A stretch of DNA of 64,000 nt. Source: Frigoribacterium sp. Leaf186. Its GTDB lineage: Bacteria; Actinomycetota; Actinomycetes; Actinomycetales; Microbacteriaceae. Where the stretch lies: contig NZ_LMPQ01000006.1 of NCBI RefSeq assembly GCF_001423905.1, positions 66,358-130,357 of the forward strand, in the 5' to 3' direction. Each line of letters begins with the position of its first letter. Positions within the stretch are counted from its first letter, which is position 1. A program made the translations under genes and the position numbers. This document shows, in pieces, positions 43,345 to 51,371 of the stretch. Under the pieces are notes generated by a model. It was not told where the DNA came from and made no database searches. It saw only the letters and a program-made list of their open reading frames with translations.

Positions 43345-43701
43345 TCAGAAGGGCCCGGCGGCCGTGGCGATCGCCTCGAAGAGGGCGGTGGTGTCGTCGT
43401 CTCGGCGCTTGACCGAGGTACCCACGGTGCCCCCGGGGGAGTGCACCTCGGCCGCGACGCGGCTGCCGCGGTCGGAGGCCGTGAAGTCGAGTCGCACGGC
43501 GTCGGCGACGCTCGCGGACGCCGACCGCCGCAGCAGGGTGGCGCCCGATTCGTCGGCGTCGCTCAACGAGAACGTCGGGCTCGCCTGCAGGGCCCGGCGC
43601 ACCAGCCCGGGCAGCATCGCCACCGGCAGCTTGAGGTCGAGCGTCGCCCGGGTCACCTCGGGGTCGCCTCGGACGATCTGGGGTCCACGCGTGTCGGCCA
43701 T
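43345..43701 (-). CDS. hypothetical protein, possibly START/SRPBCC-like
   Basis: I do not recognise this 118-residue protein with certainty. It is predicted soluble, with alternating strands and one helix at each end (TRATLDLKLPVAMLPGLVRRAL ... DDTTALFEAIATAAG), somewhat like a small polyketide-cyclase/SRPBCC or DUF2505-type fold, but the match is weak. The ATG at 43701 has a TACGCT box 6 nt upstream. It is convergent with the GCS2/ATP-grasp gene (22-bp gap) and divergent from the gene at 43800. Confidence 0.6.
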   Translation of the reverse strand: MADTRGPQIVRGDPEVTRATLDLKLPVAMLPGLVRRALQASPTFSLSDADESGATLLRRSASASVADAVRLDFTASDRGSRVAAEVHSPGGTVGTSVKRRDDDTTALFEAIATAAGPF

Positions 43702-43707
43702 GGTCGG

Positions 43708-43713
43708 AGCGTA
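43708..43713 (-). promoter_or_regulatory. -10 box, probably leaderless
   Basis: TACGCT on the minus strand is followed by CCGACC and the ATG at 43701. Confidence 0.55.
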
Positions 43714-43787
43714 GCGCCGACCGTCGGGTCGTGCGTGCGGCAGCGGCGACCATCTGTGAGGATTCCTCGCCCAGGAGGGCCGGCCCG

Positions 43788-43793
43788 TACGCT
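43788..43793 (+). promoter_or_regulatory. -10 box, probably leaderless
   Basis: TACGCT followed by GTCGGC and the ATG at 43800. Confidence 0.55.
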
Positions 43794-43799
43794 GTCGGC

Positions 43800-45026
43800 A
43801 TGAGTGAACCGACCCCTCTGCCTGCTTCGAGCGGCACGCCGTTGCCGCCGCCGCGGTCCGCCGACGAGATGCGGGTCGCCAGCGAACGCATCGACGAGCT
43901 GGCACGGGTCGCCGAACTCCGCGGCATCGACGACATCGACGCCCAGGCCGACCTCTGGGACGCGATCTTCGCGCTCGACCGCTGGTGGTTCGTCGCCCGC
44001 GGCGAACTGCCCGACGTGCAACCGCTGGTGGCCGAGGTCGACGGTCGTCCGATGGTGCTGGCGTTCACGTCGCCCGAGCGGGCACGGCAGCACGGCCTCG
44101 CACGAGGACTGCCGGACGACGAGGCCGGCCGACTGCTCGCCCTGCCCTCCGCCGGATTCGTCGACGACGCCGCGGCCCTCGAACGGACAGGCGTGTTCGG
44201 CGTCCTCGTCGACGTGCAGGGCAGGGGCCCCTTCGCGCCGCTCGGAGCGCTCGAGGCCATGCGCCGCTTCGGCCTCGACAGGCAGGCGCGACGCGGGAAG
44301 GCTGCCGAGGCGCCCGCGGACCGTCGACCGGGTCGCCCCGCGTCCGACGACGCGCCCGCCGACCGCTTCGCGCTCCCGACCGACCCGCCGGTGCTCGTGG
44401 CCGCCCACGACGGGCGTCGGCTGCGTCGTCAGCTGGTCGGTTCCGGGCTCGGCGTCCTGCTCGCCCTCGCGTTGATGGCCGCCCTCGTCACCTGGTCGAT
44501 CACGAGCACGGGGTGGCTGTGGTTCGTCGTGGCCCTGTGGGTGCTGCCGACCCTGCTGCCCGTCGCGACCTTCTCCGAGTACGTCGGTGCGGCGCGTCGT
44601 CGCGGCAGCCGGTTGCTGGCGGTCCACGCGTCGGCGATCGTGATCGACGGCAGCGTCGTCGTGCCGTGGAGTTCCGTCACGCGCGTGAGTTGGGTCGACG
44701 GGCCGGCCGAACCCCTGGCCGGCGGTACCGGTCGATCGATGCGCCGGGTCTCGTTCGTGGCGCGCCTGTTCGCGATCGGCGACGGCAAGCGGCTCGTCAA
44801 CGTCCACCTGCGGGACCACGACGAGGTGCGTCGGCACGCCGGCGGCGCGGGGACGACCCGTCTCGTCGACCCGACCCGGGCGACGCCCTCGCTGCCGGCC
44901 GACGCCGCGCACGCGTACGTGGTCCTGACCGACGCCCTCGGCCCGAAGGACTTCGCGGCCCTGACCACGGCCCTCCGTGGCATGGTCGAGGCCCGCGGGC
45001 TCGGCTGGGCACGCGCGGCGGAGTAG
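43800..45026 (+). CDS. membrane protein with SseB-like N-terminal domain
   Basis: This 408-residue protein starts with a domain (about residues 20-165) containing DRWWFVARGELP and LAFTSPERARQHGLARGL, which vaguely resembles the SseB N-terminal fold. A low-complexity stretch (166-195) follows, then two transmembrane helices (about 213-232 and 237-257) and a C-terminal domain with a PH-like strand pattern (VHASAIVIDGSVVVPWSSVTRVSWV). The first domain is shared with the next gene product, so the two are partial paralogues. Function unknown. The start is supported by a TACGCT box 6 nt upstream. Confidence 0.65.
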   Translation: MSEPTPLPASSGTPLPPPRSADEMRVASERIDELARVAELRGIDDIDAQADLWDAIFALDRWWFVARGELPDVQPLVAEVDGRPMVLAFTSPERARQHGLARGLPDDEAGRLLALPSAGFVDDAAALERTGVFGVLVDVQGRGPFAPLGALEAMRRFGLDRQARRGKAAEAPADRRPGRPASDDAPADRFALPTDPPVLVAAHDGRRLRRQLVGSGLGVLLALALMAALVTWSITSTGWLWFVVALWVLPTLLPVATFSEYVGAARRRGSRLLAVHASAIVIDGSVVVPWSSVTRVSWVDGPAEPLAGGTGRSMRRVSFVARLFAIGDGKRLVNVHLRDHDEVRRHAGGAGTTRLVDPTRATPSLPADAAHAYVVLTDALGPKDFAALTTALRGMVEARGLGWARAAE

Positions 45027-45131
45027 CCGGACGAGTCGGCCCGACGGGCCCGGCCCGGTCGGCCCACGTCCGCCCGGCCCGGTCGGCCGCCGTGTCCGGC
45101 TCCCGTCCGGTCGCCGCGCACCGGGTCGCCC

Positions 45132-45137
45132 TACGCT
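45132..45137 (+). promoter_or_regulatory. -10 box, probably leaderless
   Basis: TACGCT followed by GGGTCG and the ATG at 45144, identical in layout to the box before 43800. Confidence 0.55.
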
Positions 45138-45143
45138 GGGTCG

Positions 45144-45902
45144 ATGCCGAGCCCCGACCCGTCGACCCGCCGCCGACCGAGCGGCACCGCCGCCCTGACC
45201 TGGGGCGTCGTGCTGCTCGCGATCGCCGTGGTCGGCTCGCCGATCGGGGCGTCGGTGCTGCTCGTCGGCCTCGTGGCGCCGGGGCGCCAGTCGTCGGTCG
45301 ACGTCGTCGTCGCGCTCGTCGTCGTGGCCGTGCTCGTCGCGGGCGGTGTCGTGCTCGTGCGCATCGGGGTGACCCAGAGGAGGCGCGCGCGGCTCGAGCG
45401 GGTCGTCGACCGGACCGCCTCGCCGGCCGGTCGCCCGGGGTCGACCGTCACCGCGCCTCCTGCGGTCGCACCCGTGGTCGGGGCACCCGTCCCGGCTCCC
45501 GTCCCGACCCCCGGCCCGGCGGACGCACCGCAGGAGCGGATCGCCGCGATCGTCGCCGACGACCCCGTCGCCCTCTGGCGCTCGGCGTTCCGCCTCGAGG
45601 CCTGGTGGTTCGTCGACCGCGGCACCGCGGGGGCGTCGAAGCCCTTCGCCGTCGTCGACGAGGGCACGCCGACGCTGCTCGCCTTCACGTCACCCGAGCG
45701 CGCCCGCGACGCCGCGCTCGCCCGGGGGCTCGACCCCTCGGCGGCCGACCGGATCGTCTGGCGGGCACCCGCCGACTTCGTGGCCGACGTCGGCACCTAC
45801 ACGCGGGCCGGGCTGAAGCGGCTCGCGCTCGACCCCGACCAGCACGGGGCGTCCGGCACCCTGGCGACGCTGCCCGAGATCGCACGGCTCGTCCGGCGCT
45901 GA
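45144..45902 (+). CDS. membrane protein, paralogue of the upstream SseB-like domain
   Basis: This 252-residue protein has two N-terminal transmembrane helices (about 17-43 and 51-74), a Pro/Val/Ala linker and a C-terminal domain. That domain is paralogous to the first domain of the preceding protein: LWRSAFRLEAWWFVDRG and LAFTSPERARDAALARGL align directly. The order of domain and membrane part is reversed compared with its neighbour. Two copies of the dispersed element lie in the linker (45378, 45453). The stop codon begins a 13-bp tandem repeat. Function unknown. Confidence 0.65.
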   Translation: MPSPDPSTRRRPSGTAALTWGVVLLAIAVVGSPIGASVLLVGLVAPGRQSSVDVVVALVVVAVLVAGGVVLVRIGVTQRRRARLERVVDRTASPAGRPGSTVTAPPAVAPVVGAPVPAPVPTPGPADAPQERIAAIVADDPVALWRSAFRLEAWWFVDRGTAGASKPFAVVDEGTPTLLAFTSPERARDAALARGLDPSAADRIVWRAPADFVADVGTYTRAGLKRLALDPDQHGASGTLATLPEIARLVRR

Positions 45903-45939
45903 GGGCCGGCGCCGAGGGCCGGCGCCGAGGGCCGGTGCC
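45901..45939. repeat. 13-bp tandem repeat, three copies, starting in a stop codon
   Basis: GAGGGCCGGCGCC occurs at 45901 and 45914 and, with one change, at 45927. The GA of the preceding TGA is the first two bases of the first unit. Confidence 0.85.
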
Positions 45940-45975
45940 AGCGGCCGGCAGTGCCGTCCGACGCGGACGACCGCG

Positions 45976-46650
45976 TCAGAGCCCGGGGAACGCCTCGGTC
46001 AGCGACGTGAGCACGGCGTCGGCCCCGGCCTCGCGGAGTTCGTCGACCGAGTGCTTGCCGCTCGCGACGCCGATGCCCGTCGCCCCGGCCGCGTGGGCGC
46101 TCGTGACGTCGTGCGGGGTGTCGCCGACGACGAAGACCTCGGTCGGCGACAGGTCGTGGCCGACGAGCAGCGACGCCTTGCGGATCGCGGCCCGGGTCGC
46201 CTCGGTCCGGTCGGGGCTGTCCGAGCCGTAGCCGCCGAAGACGAACCAGCGGCCGAGCCCGGCCGGCTCCATCTTCGTGCGGGCCGCGCCCTCCATCGCG
46301 CCCGAGATCACGCCGAGGACGACGCCCGCGTCGCTCAGCGCCCGCAGCGCCTCCTCGGCTCCGTCGAGCACCCGGTACCCCTCGGAGGTGCGGATGTCGT
46401 CCGCGAGGTGCCAGAGGTAGGCCGCGTAGAGCGCTGCCATCTCGGCGTCGGTCGGCGTGCGCCCCATCACGCCCTCGAAGGTCTGCCGGCCGACCTCGGG
46501 GTCGGTCTCGCCCGCACTCGTGTGGTCGCCGATGTCGGCCGCCACGCCGTGCAGGTGGTCGAAGGCCCAGGTCCAGCTGCGTCCGCCGGCCCCGCCGGTG
46601 TGCACGAGGGTCTCGTCGATGTCGAACAGAACGGCCAGTGGTTTCTGCAT
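45976..46650 (-). CDS. HAD-superfamily phosphatase (phosphoglycolate phosphatase-like)
   Basis: This 224-residue HAD hydrolase has motif I VLFDIDETL with the nucleophile and acid Asp pair (residues 10 and 12), a helical cap, motif II VISGAME, an Arg/Lys region and motif III VVGDTPHDV. The closest functional guess is a phosphoglycolate-phosphatase-type enzyme, but HAD substrates are rarely predictable. A near-consensus TAGACC box lies 6 nt before the ATG, as in other leaderless genes here. It precedes the response regulator on the same strand with a 64-bp gap. Confidence 0.82.
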   Translation of the reverse strand: MQKPLAVLFDIDETLVHTGGAGGRSWTWAFDHLHGVAADIGDHTSAGETDPEVGRQTFEGVMGRTPTDAEMAALYAAYLWHLADDIRTSEGYRVLDGAEEALRALSDAGVVLGVISGAMEGAARTKMEPAGLGRWFVFGGYGSDSPDRTEATRAAIRKASLLVGHDLSPTEVFVVGDTPHDVTSAHAAGATGIGVASGKHSVDELREAGADAVLTSLTEAFPGL

Positions 46651-46714
46651 CGTCCCGGTCTACCGGCCCCGTCGGGCGGCTCGCCCAGCAGGCCGGCCGT
46701 CGGGGTACGCCGGG

Positions 46715-47428
46715 TCAGTTCCAGCGGTAGCCGTGCTCGGGGCGGCCGGGGCTGCCGTACCGGGGTTCTCGGGTCGCCGCCCCCGTGTCGGCGAGGTGTT
46801 CGAGGTAGCGGCGGGCCGTCACGCGCGACACCCCGGCCGCGTCGGCCACCTCGCCGGCGGACGGCGACCCGCCCCGACGCAGCACGGCCACGACCTGGTC
46901 GAGGGTCGCCGGGGCGAGCCCCTTCGCCAGCGCCGGGGCCGGCGCCTGCCTCAGGCTGGCGAGGCCCAGGTCGACGTCGGACTGCGTCACCTGCCCCTGC
47001 CCGGCGGCGAGCGACTCGCGGAACGCCCGGTAGGCCCCCAGTCGCTCGGCGAAGGTCGCGAACGTGAACGGTTTGATCAGGTACTGCACGATGCCGAGCG
47101 ACACGGCCGTCCGCACCACGGACGCGTCGCGGACGGCCGTGATCGCGATGACGTCGACCGTCGAACCCGCCGCGCGGAGGGCCCGGCACAGCTGGAGGCC
47201 GTGGGTGTCGGGCAGGTTCATGTCGAGCAGCACGAGGTCGAGCCCCGTGCCCCCGGGTGCACCGGCCGCACGCACCGCGTCGAGCGTCTCGCGACGGTCA
47301 CGGGCCCGGCCGACCACCTCGAAGCCCTCGAGTCGTTCGAGGTAGGCGACGTGCGCCTCGGCGGTCAGGGGCTCGTCCTCGACGACGAGCACCCGGACCC
47401 GGTCGTCGGACGAGGAGGCGCGGGTCAC
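46715..47428 (-). CDS. response regulator, CitB/DcuR type
   Basis: This 237-residue regulator has an N-terminal receiver domain: acidic pocket VEDEP (E17, D18), phospho-acceptor D69 in LVLLDMNLPD, and the conserved lysine in YLIKPF. A C-terminal helix-turn-helix follows (AGEVADAAGVSRVTARRYL), as in CitB and DcuR regulators. The GTG start overlaps the stop of the sensor kinase gene (GTGA, 47425-47428). The first residues (TRASSS) are encoded by a copy of the dispersed element at 47413. With the kinase it probably activates the divergent dicarboxylate symporter gene. Confidence 0.9.
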   Translation of the reverse strand: MTRASSSDDRVRVLVVEDEPLTAEAHVAYLERLEGFEVVGRARDRRETLDAVRAAGAPGGTGLDLVLLDMNLPDTHGLQLCRALRAAGSTVDVIAITAVRDASVVRTAVSLGIVQYLIKPFTFATFAERLGAYRAFRESLAAGQGQVTQSDVDLGLASLRQAPAPALAKGLAPATLDQVVAVLRRGGSPSAGEVADAAGVSRVTARRYLEHLADTGAATREPRYGSPGRPEHGYRWN

Positions 47429-49251
47429 GACCGCACCCCGCCCCGGTGCCGCACGTCGGCGTCGGCGTCCCCGGGCCGTGGGTCGGGCAGCAGCACCGAG
47501 AAGGTGGTCCCGTCGGGCCCCGTGGCGACGTCGAGCCGGCCCCCGACCCGACCCACGGCCTGACGCACGAGCGCGAGGCCGATGCCGCGCCCGCCCACCG
47601 CCGCCGGCTTCGTGCTGAAGCCCCTCCGGAACGCGAGTTCGACGTCGTCGAGCCCCGGCCCGTCGTCCTCGACGTCGAGCTGCACGCCGCCCTCGACCCG
47701 GGCCACGGTCACCTCGACCCGTGGCGGACGGACCGGGGAGGGCGCGGGGACGGGGTCGGCGGCGGGGTCGAGCGTCGGGGCCACGGCGTCGAAGGCGTTG
47801 TCGAGCAGGTTGCCGACGATCGTCACGAGGTCGCCGGGCTCGACGTCGATCGCCCCCAGCCCGGGTTCGACGTCGACGCGCAGGTCGATCGAGCGCTCGC
47901 GGGCCTGCGCGGCCTTGCCCAGCAGCAGGGCGGCGAGGGTCGGCTCGTCGATCGAGGCGACGACCCGGTCGGCGAGCCTCTGGCCGAGGTCGAGCTCGTC
48001 GGCGGCGAAGCGCAGCGCCTCGTCGCCGCGGCCGAGCTCGATCAGCGACACGATCGTGTGAAGCCGGTTCGAGAACTCGTGCGTCTGCGACCGCAGCGCG
48101 TCCGAGAGCGTGCGCATGGTCTCGACTTCGCCCGAGAGGTGCGCGAGCTCGGTGTGGTCGCGCAGGGTCGTCACCGTCCCGAGCGTGCGCCGGGGGCGGA
48201 GGCGGGCCGCGCCGGTCGCGGGCGCCGCGCCTCCTGCGGGCACCGCGCCTCCCGGGGTCGACGCGGCCACTGCGGGCACAGCACCTGCCGGGACCGACGC
48301 GTCGGGCACGGATCTCGTGCCCCGGCGGCCGGGCGGGGGAGGCGTGCCGTCCGAGGGCTCGGTGACCTCCTGGTTGACGACGAGGACGCGGTCGTCGGTC
48401 ACGTGCACCTCGTCGGAGGCTCGGCGACCCGAGGCCAGCAACTCGCGCAGCGAGGCGGGCAGCTGCAACTCGTCGAGCGGCACGGGCGCGGCGATGCCCC
48501 CGGGCGGCAGGTCGAGCAGCTCGGCGGCCTGGTCGTTGTAGAGCGTCAGGCGCCCGCGCTCGTCGACCAGGACGAGGCCCTCGCGCACCGAGTGCAGCAC
48601 GCCCTCGTAGTAGGCGAACATCCGCGCGAGCTCTTCGGGCCCGCGACCCCAGGTGACCCGACGCAGGTAGCGACTCAGCAACCACGACACCACGCCGCCG
48701 AGCAGCACGGTGGCCCCGGCGGCGGCGAACACCAGGGGCAGGCGCTCGCCGACGGACTGCGTGATGGAGTCGACCGTCACGCCGGCCGACACCAGGGCGA
48801 CGACCTCGCCGTCGCTCTCGATCGGCACGACCGCCCGGACTGACGGGCCCAGGGTGCCGGCGTAGGTCTCGGTGAACGACTCGCCGCGCAGCGCGGGGGC
48901 GACGGTGCCGACGAACGGACGGCCGATCTCGGCGGGGTCCGGGTGCGTCAGGCGGGTGCGGTCGGGGCGCATGATCGTGACGAAGTCGGTCGATGTGTCA
49001 CTCATCAAGGCCACGGCGTAGGGCTGCAGGCGTTCGCTCGGGTCGTCGGTCGCCAGCGCGTCGACGACGTAGGGGTTGTCGGCGATCGAGGTGGCGAGGG
49101 CCAGGCACGCCCGCGCGGCCGAGCGGTCGGCGTCCTCGCGGGCCGAACGGAGGGTCCCGGCCGTCGCGAGCACGGCGACGGCGACCACGAAGACCACGAG
49201 CAGCGCGAAGAGCCGGGTGGCGATGCTCCACCGGGTGGGATCGACGGTCAT
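47425..49251 (-). CDS. sensor histidine kinase, CitA/DcuS type
   Basis: This 608-residue membrane sensor has TM1 at 14-32, an extracytoplasmic Cache-type domain (about 35-168, with THPDPAEIGRPF as in citrate/dicarboxylate sensors), TM2 at 171-193 and a PAS domain (about 205-295). A Pro/Gly/Ala-rich insert (298-352) follows, then the kinase core with phospho-acceptor H391 in THEFSNRLH and the ATP-binding N and G boxes (NLLDNAFDAV, GRGIGLALV). It should sense a C4-dicarboxylate or citrate. The ATG at 49251 (MTVDPT) is chosen; the open frame upstream is translated from an 18-bp repeat and is unlikely. The insert carries a copy of the dispersed element. Confidence 0.9.
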   Translation of the reverse strand: MTVDPTRWSIATRLFALLVVFVVAVAVLATAGTLRSAREDADRSAARACLALATSIADNPYVVDALATDDPSERLQPYAVALMSDTSTDFVTIMRPDRTRLTHPDPAEIGRPFVGTVAPALRGESFTETYAGTLGPSVRAVVPIESDGEVVALVSAGVTVDSITQSVGERLPLVFAAAGATVLLGGVVSWLLSRYLRRVTWGRGPEELARMFAYYEGVLHSVREGLVLVDERGRLTLYNDQAAELLDLPPGGIAAPVPLDELQLPASLRELLASGRRASDEVHVTDDRVLVVNQEVTEPSDGTPPPPGRRGTRSVPDASVPAGAVPAVAASTPGGAVPAGGAAPATGAARLRPRRTLGTVTTLRDHTELAHLSGEVETMRTLSDALRSQTHEFSNRLHTIVSLIELGRGDEALRFAADELDLGQRLADRVVASIDEPTLAALLLGKAAQARERSIDLRVDVEPGLGAIDVEPGDLVTIVGNLLDNAFDAVAPTLDPAADPVPAPSPVRPPRVEVTVARVEGGVQLDVEDDGPGLDDVELAFRRGFSTKPAAVGGRGIGLALVRQAVGRVGGRLDVATGPDGTTFSVLLPDPRPGDADADVRHRGGVRS

Positions 49252-49326
49252 CTCGGGCGGGCTCCTCGCTGCGCTGCGGCCGGGTCCATCATGACGCACG
49301 GCAGGACCGGAGCGCGCGTGACCGCT

Positions 49327-49416
49327 GCGCAGGGCGCGACGGGATCGCACGGCTCGACCGGACAGCACGGCTCGACCGGACAGCGCGGCGCGACCGGACC
49401 GCACGGCGCGACCAGT
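49327..49416. repeat. 18-bp tandem repeat, five copies
   Basis: Units at 49327, 49345, 49363, 49381 and 49399, the best conserved being CAGCACGGCTCGACCGGA, lie between the divergent kinase and symporter genes. Read on the plus strand in the symporter frame they give Gly-X-Y triplets, but no start or ribosome-binding site supports translation. Confidence 0.88.
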
Positions 49417-49524
49417 ATGACCACAAGGTCGACGACCGTCGGGCGAGCGACCAGAGTCGCGTCACCGCACCCCCGCACGACCGTCGACGACGACGCCGCC
49501 GGTCATGAGCTCGAGGAAGACCCC

Positions 49525-51153
49525 ATGGCAAAGACGCACAAGGGCCCGCAGACCCCCACCCCCGGCGGCACGACGCTGACGAACGGCGTTCGTGCCCGTC
49601 GCCGCATCGACCGCTCGCACTGGCTGTACATCGCGGTGATCGTCGCCGTCGCGGCCGGCATCGTCGTCGGCCTGACCGCCCCCGAGGTCGCGGTGCAGCT
49701 CAAGCCGATCGGCACGGCGTTCGTGTCGCTCATCTCGATGATGATCGCGCCGGTGATCTTCTGCACGATCGTGCTCGGCGTCGGCTCGATCGCGAAGGCC
49801 GCCACCGTCGGCAAGGTCGGCGGGCTGGCGCTCGGCTACTTCATCGCGATGTCGACCTTCGCGCTCGCGATCGGCCTGGTCGTCGGCAACCTGATCCACC
49901 CGGGCGAGGGCCTGATGGTCGGCTCGACCGGCTACGAGGCGCCTGCCGCCGAAGAGGCCGGCGGCACCGCGGCCTTCCTGCTCGGCATCATCCCCGAGAC
50001 GCTCGTGTCGTCGCTGACCAGCGGGTCGATCCTGCAGACGCTGTTCGTCGCGCTGCTCGTCGGCTTCGCCCTGCAGCGCATGGGCGACCGCGGCAAGACC
50101 ATCCTCGAGGGCGTCCGCAACCTGCAGCTGCTGGTGTTCCGCATCCTCGCGATGATCATGTGGGTCGCCCCGATCGGTGCGTTCGGCGCCATCGCCGCCG
50201 TCGTCGGCGAGACCGGCGTCGCGGCCATCGTCGCGCTCGGCACGCTGATGGTCGCCTTCTACATCACGTGCATCCTGTTCGTCGCCGTCGTGCTCGGCAC
50301 GATCCTCAAGCTCGTCACCGGCGTCAACATCTTCCGGGTGATGAAGTACCTCGGCCGCGAGTACCTGCTGATCGTGTCGACCTCGTCGAGCGAGGTCGCC
50401 CTGCCCCGCCTCATCGCCAAGATGGAGCACCTGGGCGTCTCGAAGCCCGTCGTCGGCATCACCGTGCCCACCGGGTACTCGTTCAACCTCGACGGCACGG
50501 CCATCTACCTGACCATGGCGTCGCTCTTCATCGCCAACGCCATGGGCACGCCGCTCAGCGTCGGCGAGCAGGTGTCGCTGCTGCTGTTCATGATGATCGC
50601 CTCGAAGGGTGCCGCCGGCGTCACCGGGGCCGGCATCGCCACACTGGCCGGCGGCCTGCAGGCCCACCGCCCCGACCTGGTCGACGGCGTCGGCGTCATC
50701 GTCGGCATCGACCGCTTCATGTCGGAGGCCCGCGCCCTGACGAACTTCACCGGCAACGCCGTCGCGACGATCCTCGTCGGCACCTGGACGAAGCAGATCG
50801 ACAAGGACCGCGTCGAGACCGTGCTGTCGGGTCGCGCGCCCTTCGACGAGGCGACCATGAACGCCGACGGGCACGGCGCCTCCTCGGCCTCCGGTTCGTC
50901 GGGTCCGCTGGCCGCGACCGCCCACGAGGACGAGGCCGCGCTCTCGACCGACGACGCCGGTCGACCCACCGGGGCCCGACTGCTCGACGGTCGCACGGGT
51001 GGGCTCGGCTCGCTCGAGGGCACCTCGCCCGACCGCATCTCGACCGGGTCGCTGCACGCGATGGTCGGCACCGACGGTCGCCGGGCCGACGAGCAGCTCG
51101 CCGACGCCCCGGCGGGCGACGCCCACTCGGACGACGAGCCGCGCCTCCGGTAG
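49525..51153 (+). CDS. dctA: dicarboxylate/cation symporter, DctA family
   Basis: This 542-residue DAACS-family symporter imports C4-dicarboxylates such as succinate, fumarate or malate with H+ or Na+. About eight helices plus two re-entrant loops are visible. The family motifs are STSSSEVALP (serine-rich loop), GYSFNLDGTAIY and the NFTGNAVATILVG end region. The ATG at 49525 has GAGGAAG upstream. The C-terminal hundred residues are hydrophilic, Gly/Asp/Ser-rich and longer than usual. It is divergent from the CitA/CitB-like two-component genes, which are the likely regulators. A nested hairpin follows the stop. Confidence 0.9.
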   Translation: MAKTHKGPQTPTPGGTTLTNGVRARRRIDRSHWLYIAVIVAVAAGIVVGLTAPEVAVQLKPIGTAFVSLISMMIAPVIFCTIVLGVGSIAKAATVGKVGGLALGYFIAMSTFALAIGLVVGNLIHPGEGLMVGSTGYEAPAAEEAGGTAAFLLGIIPETLVSSLTSGSILQTLFVALLVGFALQRMGDRGKTILEGVRNLQLLVFRILAMIMWVAPIGAFGAIAAVVGETGVAAIVALGTLMVAFYITCILFVAVVLGTILKLVTGVNIFRVMKYLGREYLLIVSTSSSEVALPRLIAKMEHLGVSKPVVGITVPTGYSFNLDGTAIYLTMASLFIANAMGTPLSVGEQVSLLLFMMIASKGAAGVTGAGIATLAGGLQAHRPDLVDGVGVIVGIDRFMSEARALTNFTGNAVATILVGTWTKQIDKDRVETVLSGRAPFDEATMNADGHGASSASGSSGPLAATAHEDEAALSTDDAGRPTGARLLDGRTGGLGSLEGTSPDRISTGSLHAMVGTDGRRADEQLADAPAGDAHSDDEPRLR

Positions 51154-51162
51154 GGCCCCGGC

Positions 51163-51232
51163 CCGAGACCCCGGAAAGTCGCCGAGACCCCCGTGCGCGC
51201 GCGGGGGTCTCGGCGCGTTCCCGGGGTCTCGG
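51163..51232. terminator. nested double hairpin after dctA
   Basis: An outer pair CCGAGACCCCGG (51163-51174) / CCGGGGTCTCGG (51221-51232) encloses an inner pair GCCGAGACCCCC (51181-51192) / GGGGGTCTCGGC (51203-51214). Both have perfect 12-bp arms and share CCGAGACCCC. Confidence 0.7.
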
Positions 51233-51371
51233 CGCCCGCCCGCCGAGCGGCGGCGGGGGCGGCGGCGGGTGCAGCGTGCAACATCGGCCGTGGCGGCGTA
51301 GCGTCGCACCCGATGTGCGGTCACGCCCGCGGTCAGAGCCGACCGACCGGGCCCCGCAGGACGGAGTCACC

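Noticed and set aside
48943-49524. A collagen-like Gly-X-Y protein fused upstream of DctA
   Set aside because: The Gly-X-Y stretch is only the translation of an 18-bp tandem repeat; no ribosome-binding site or start supports it, and DctA has its own ATG with GAGGAAG upstream.
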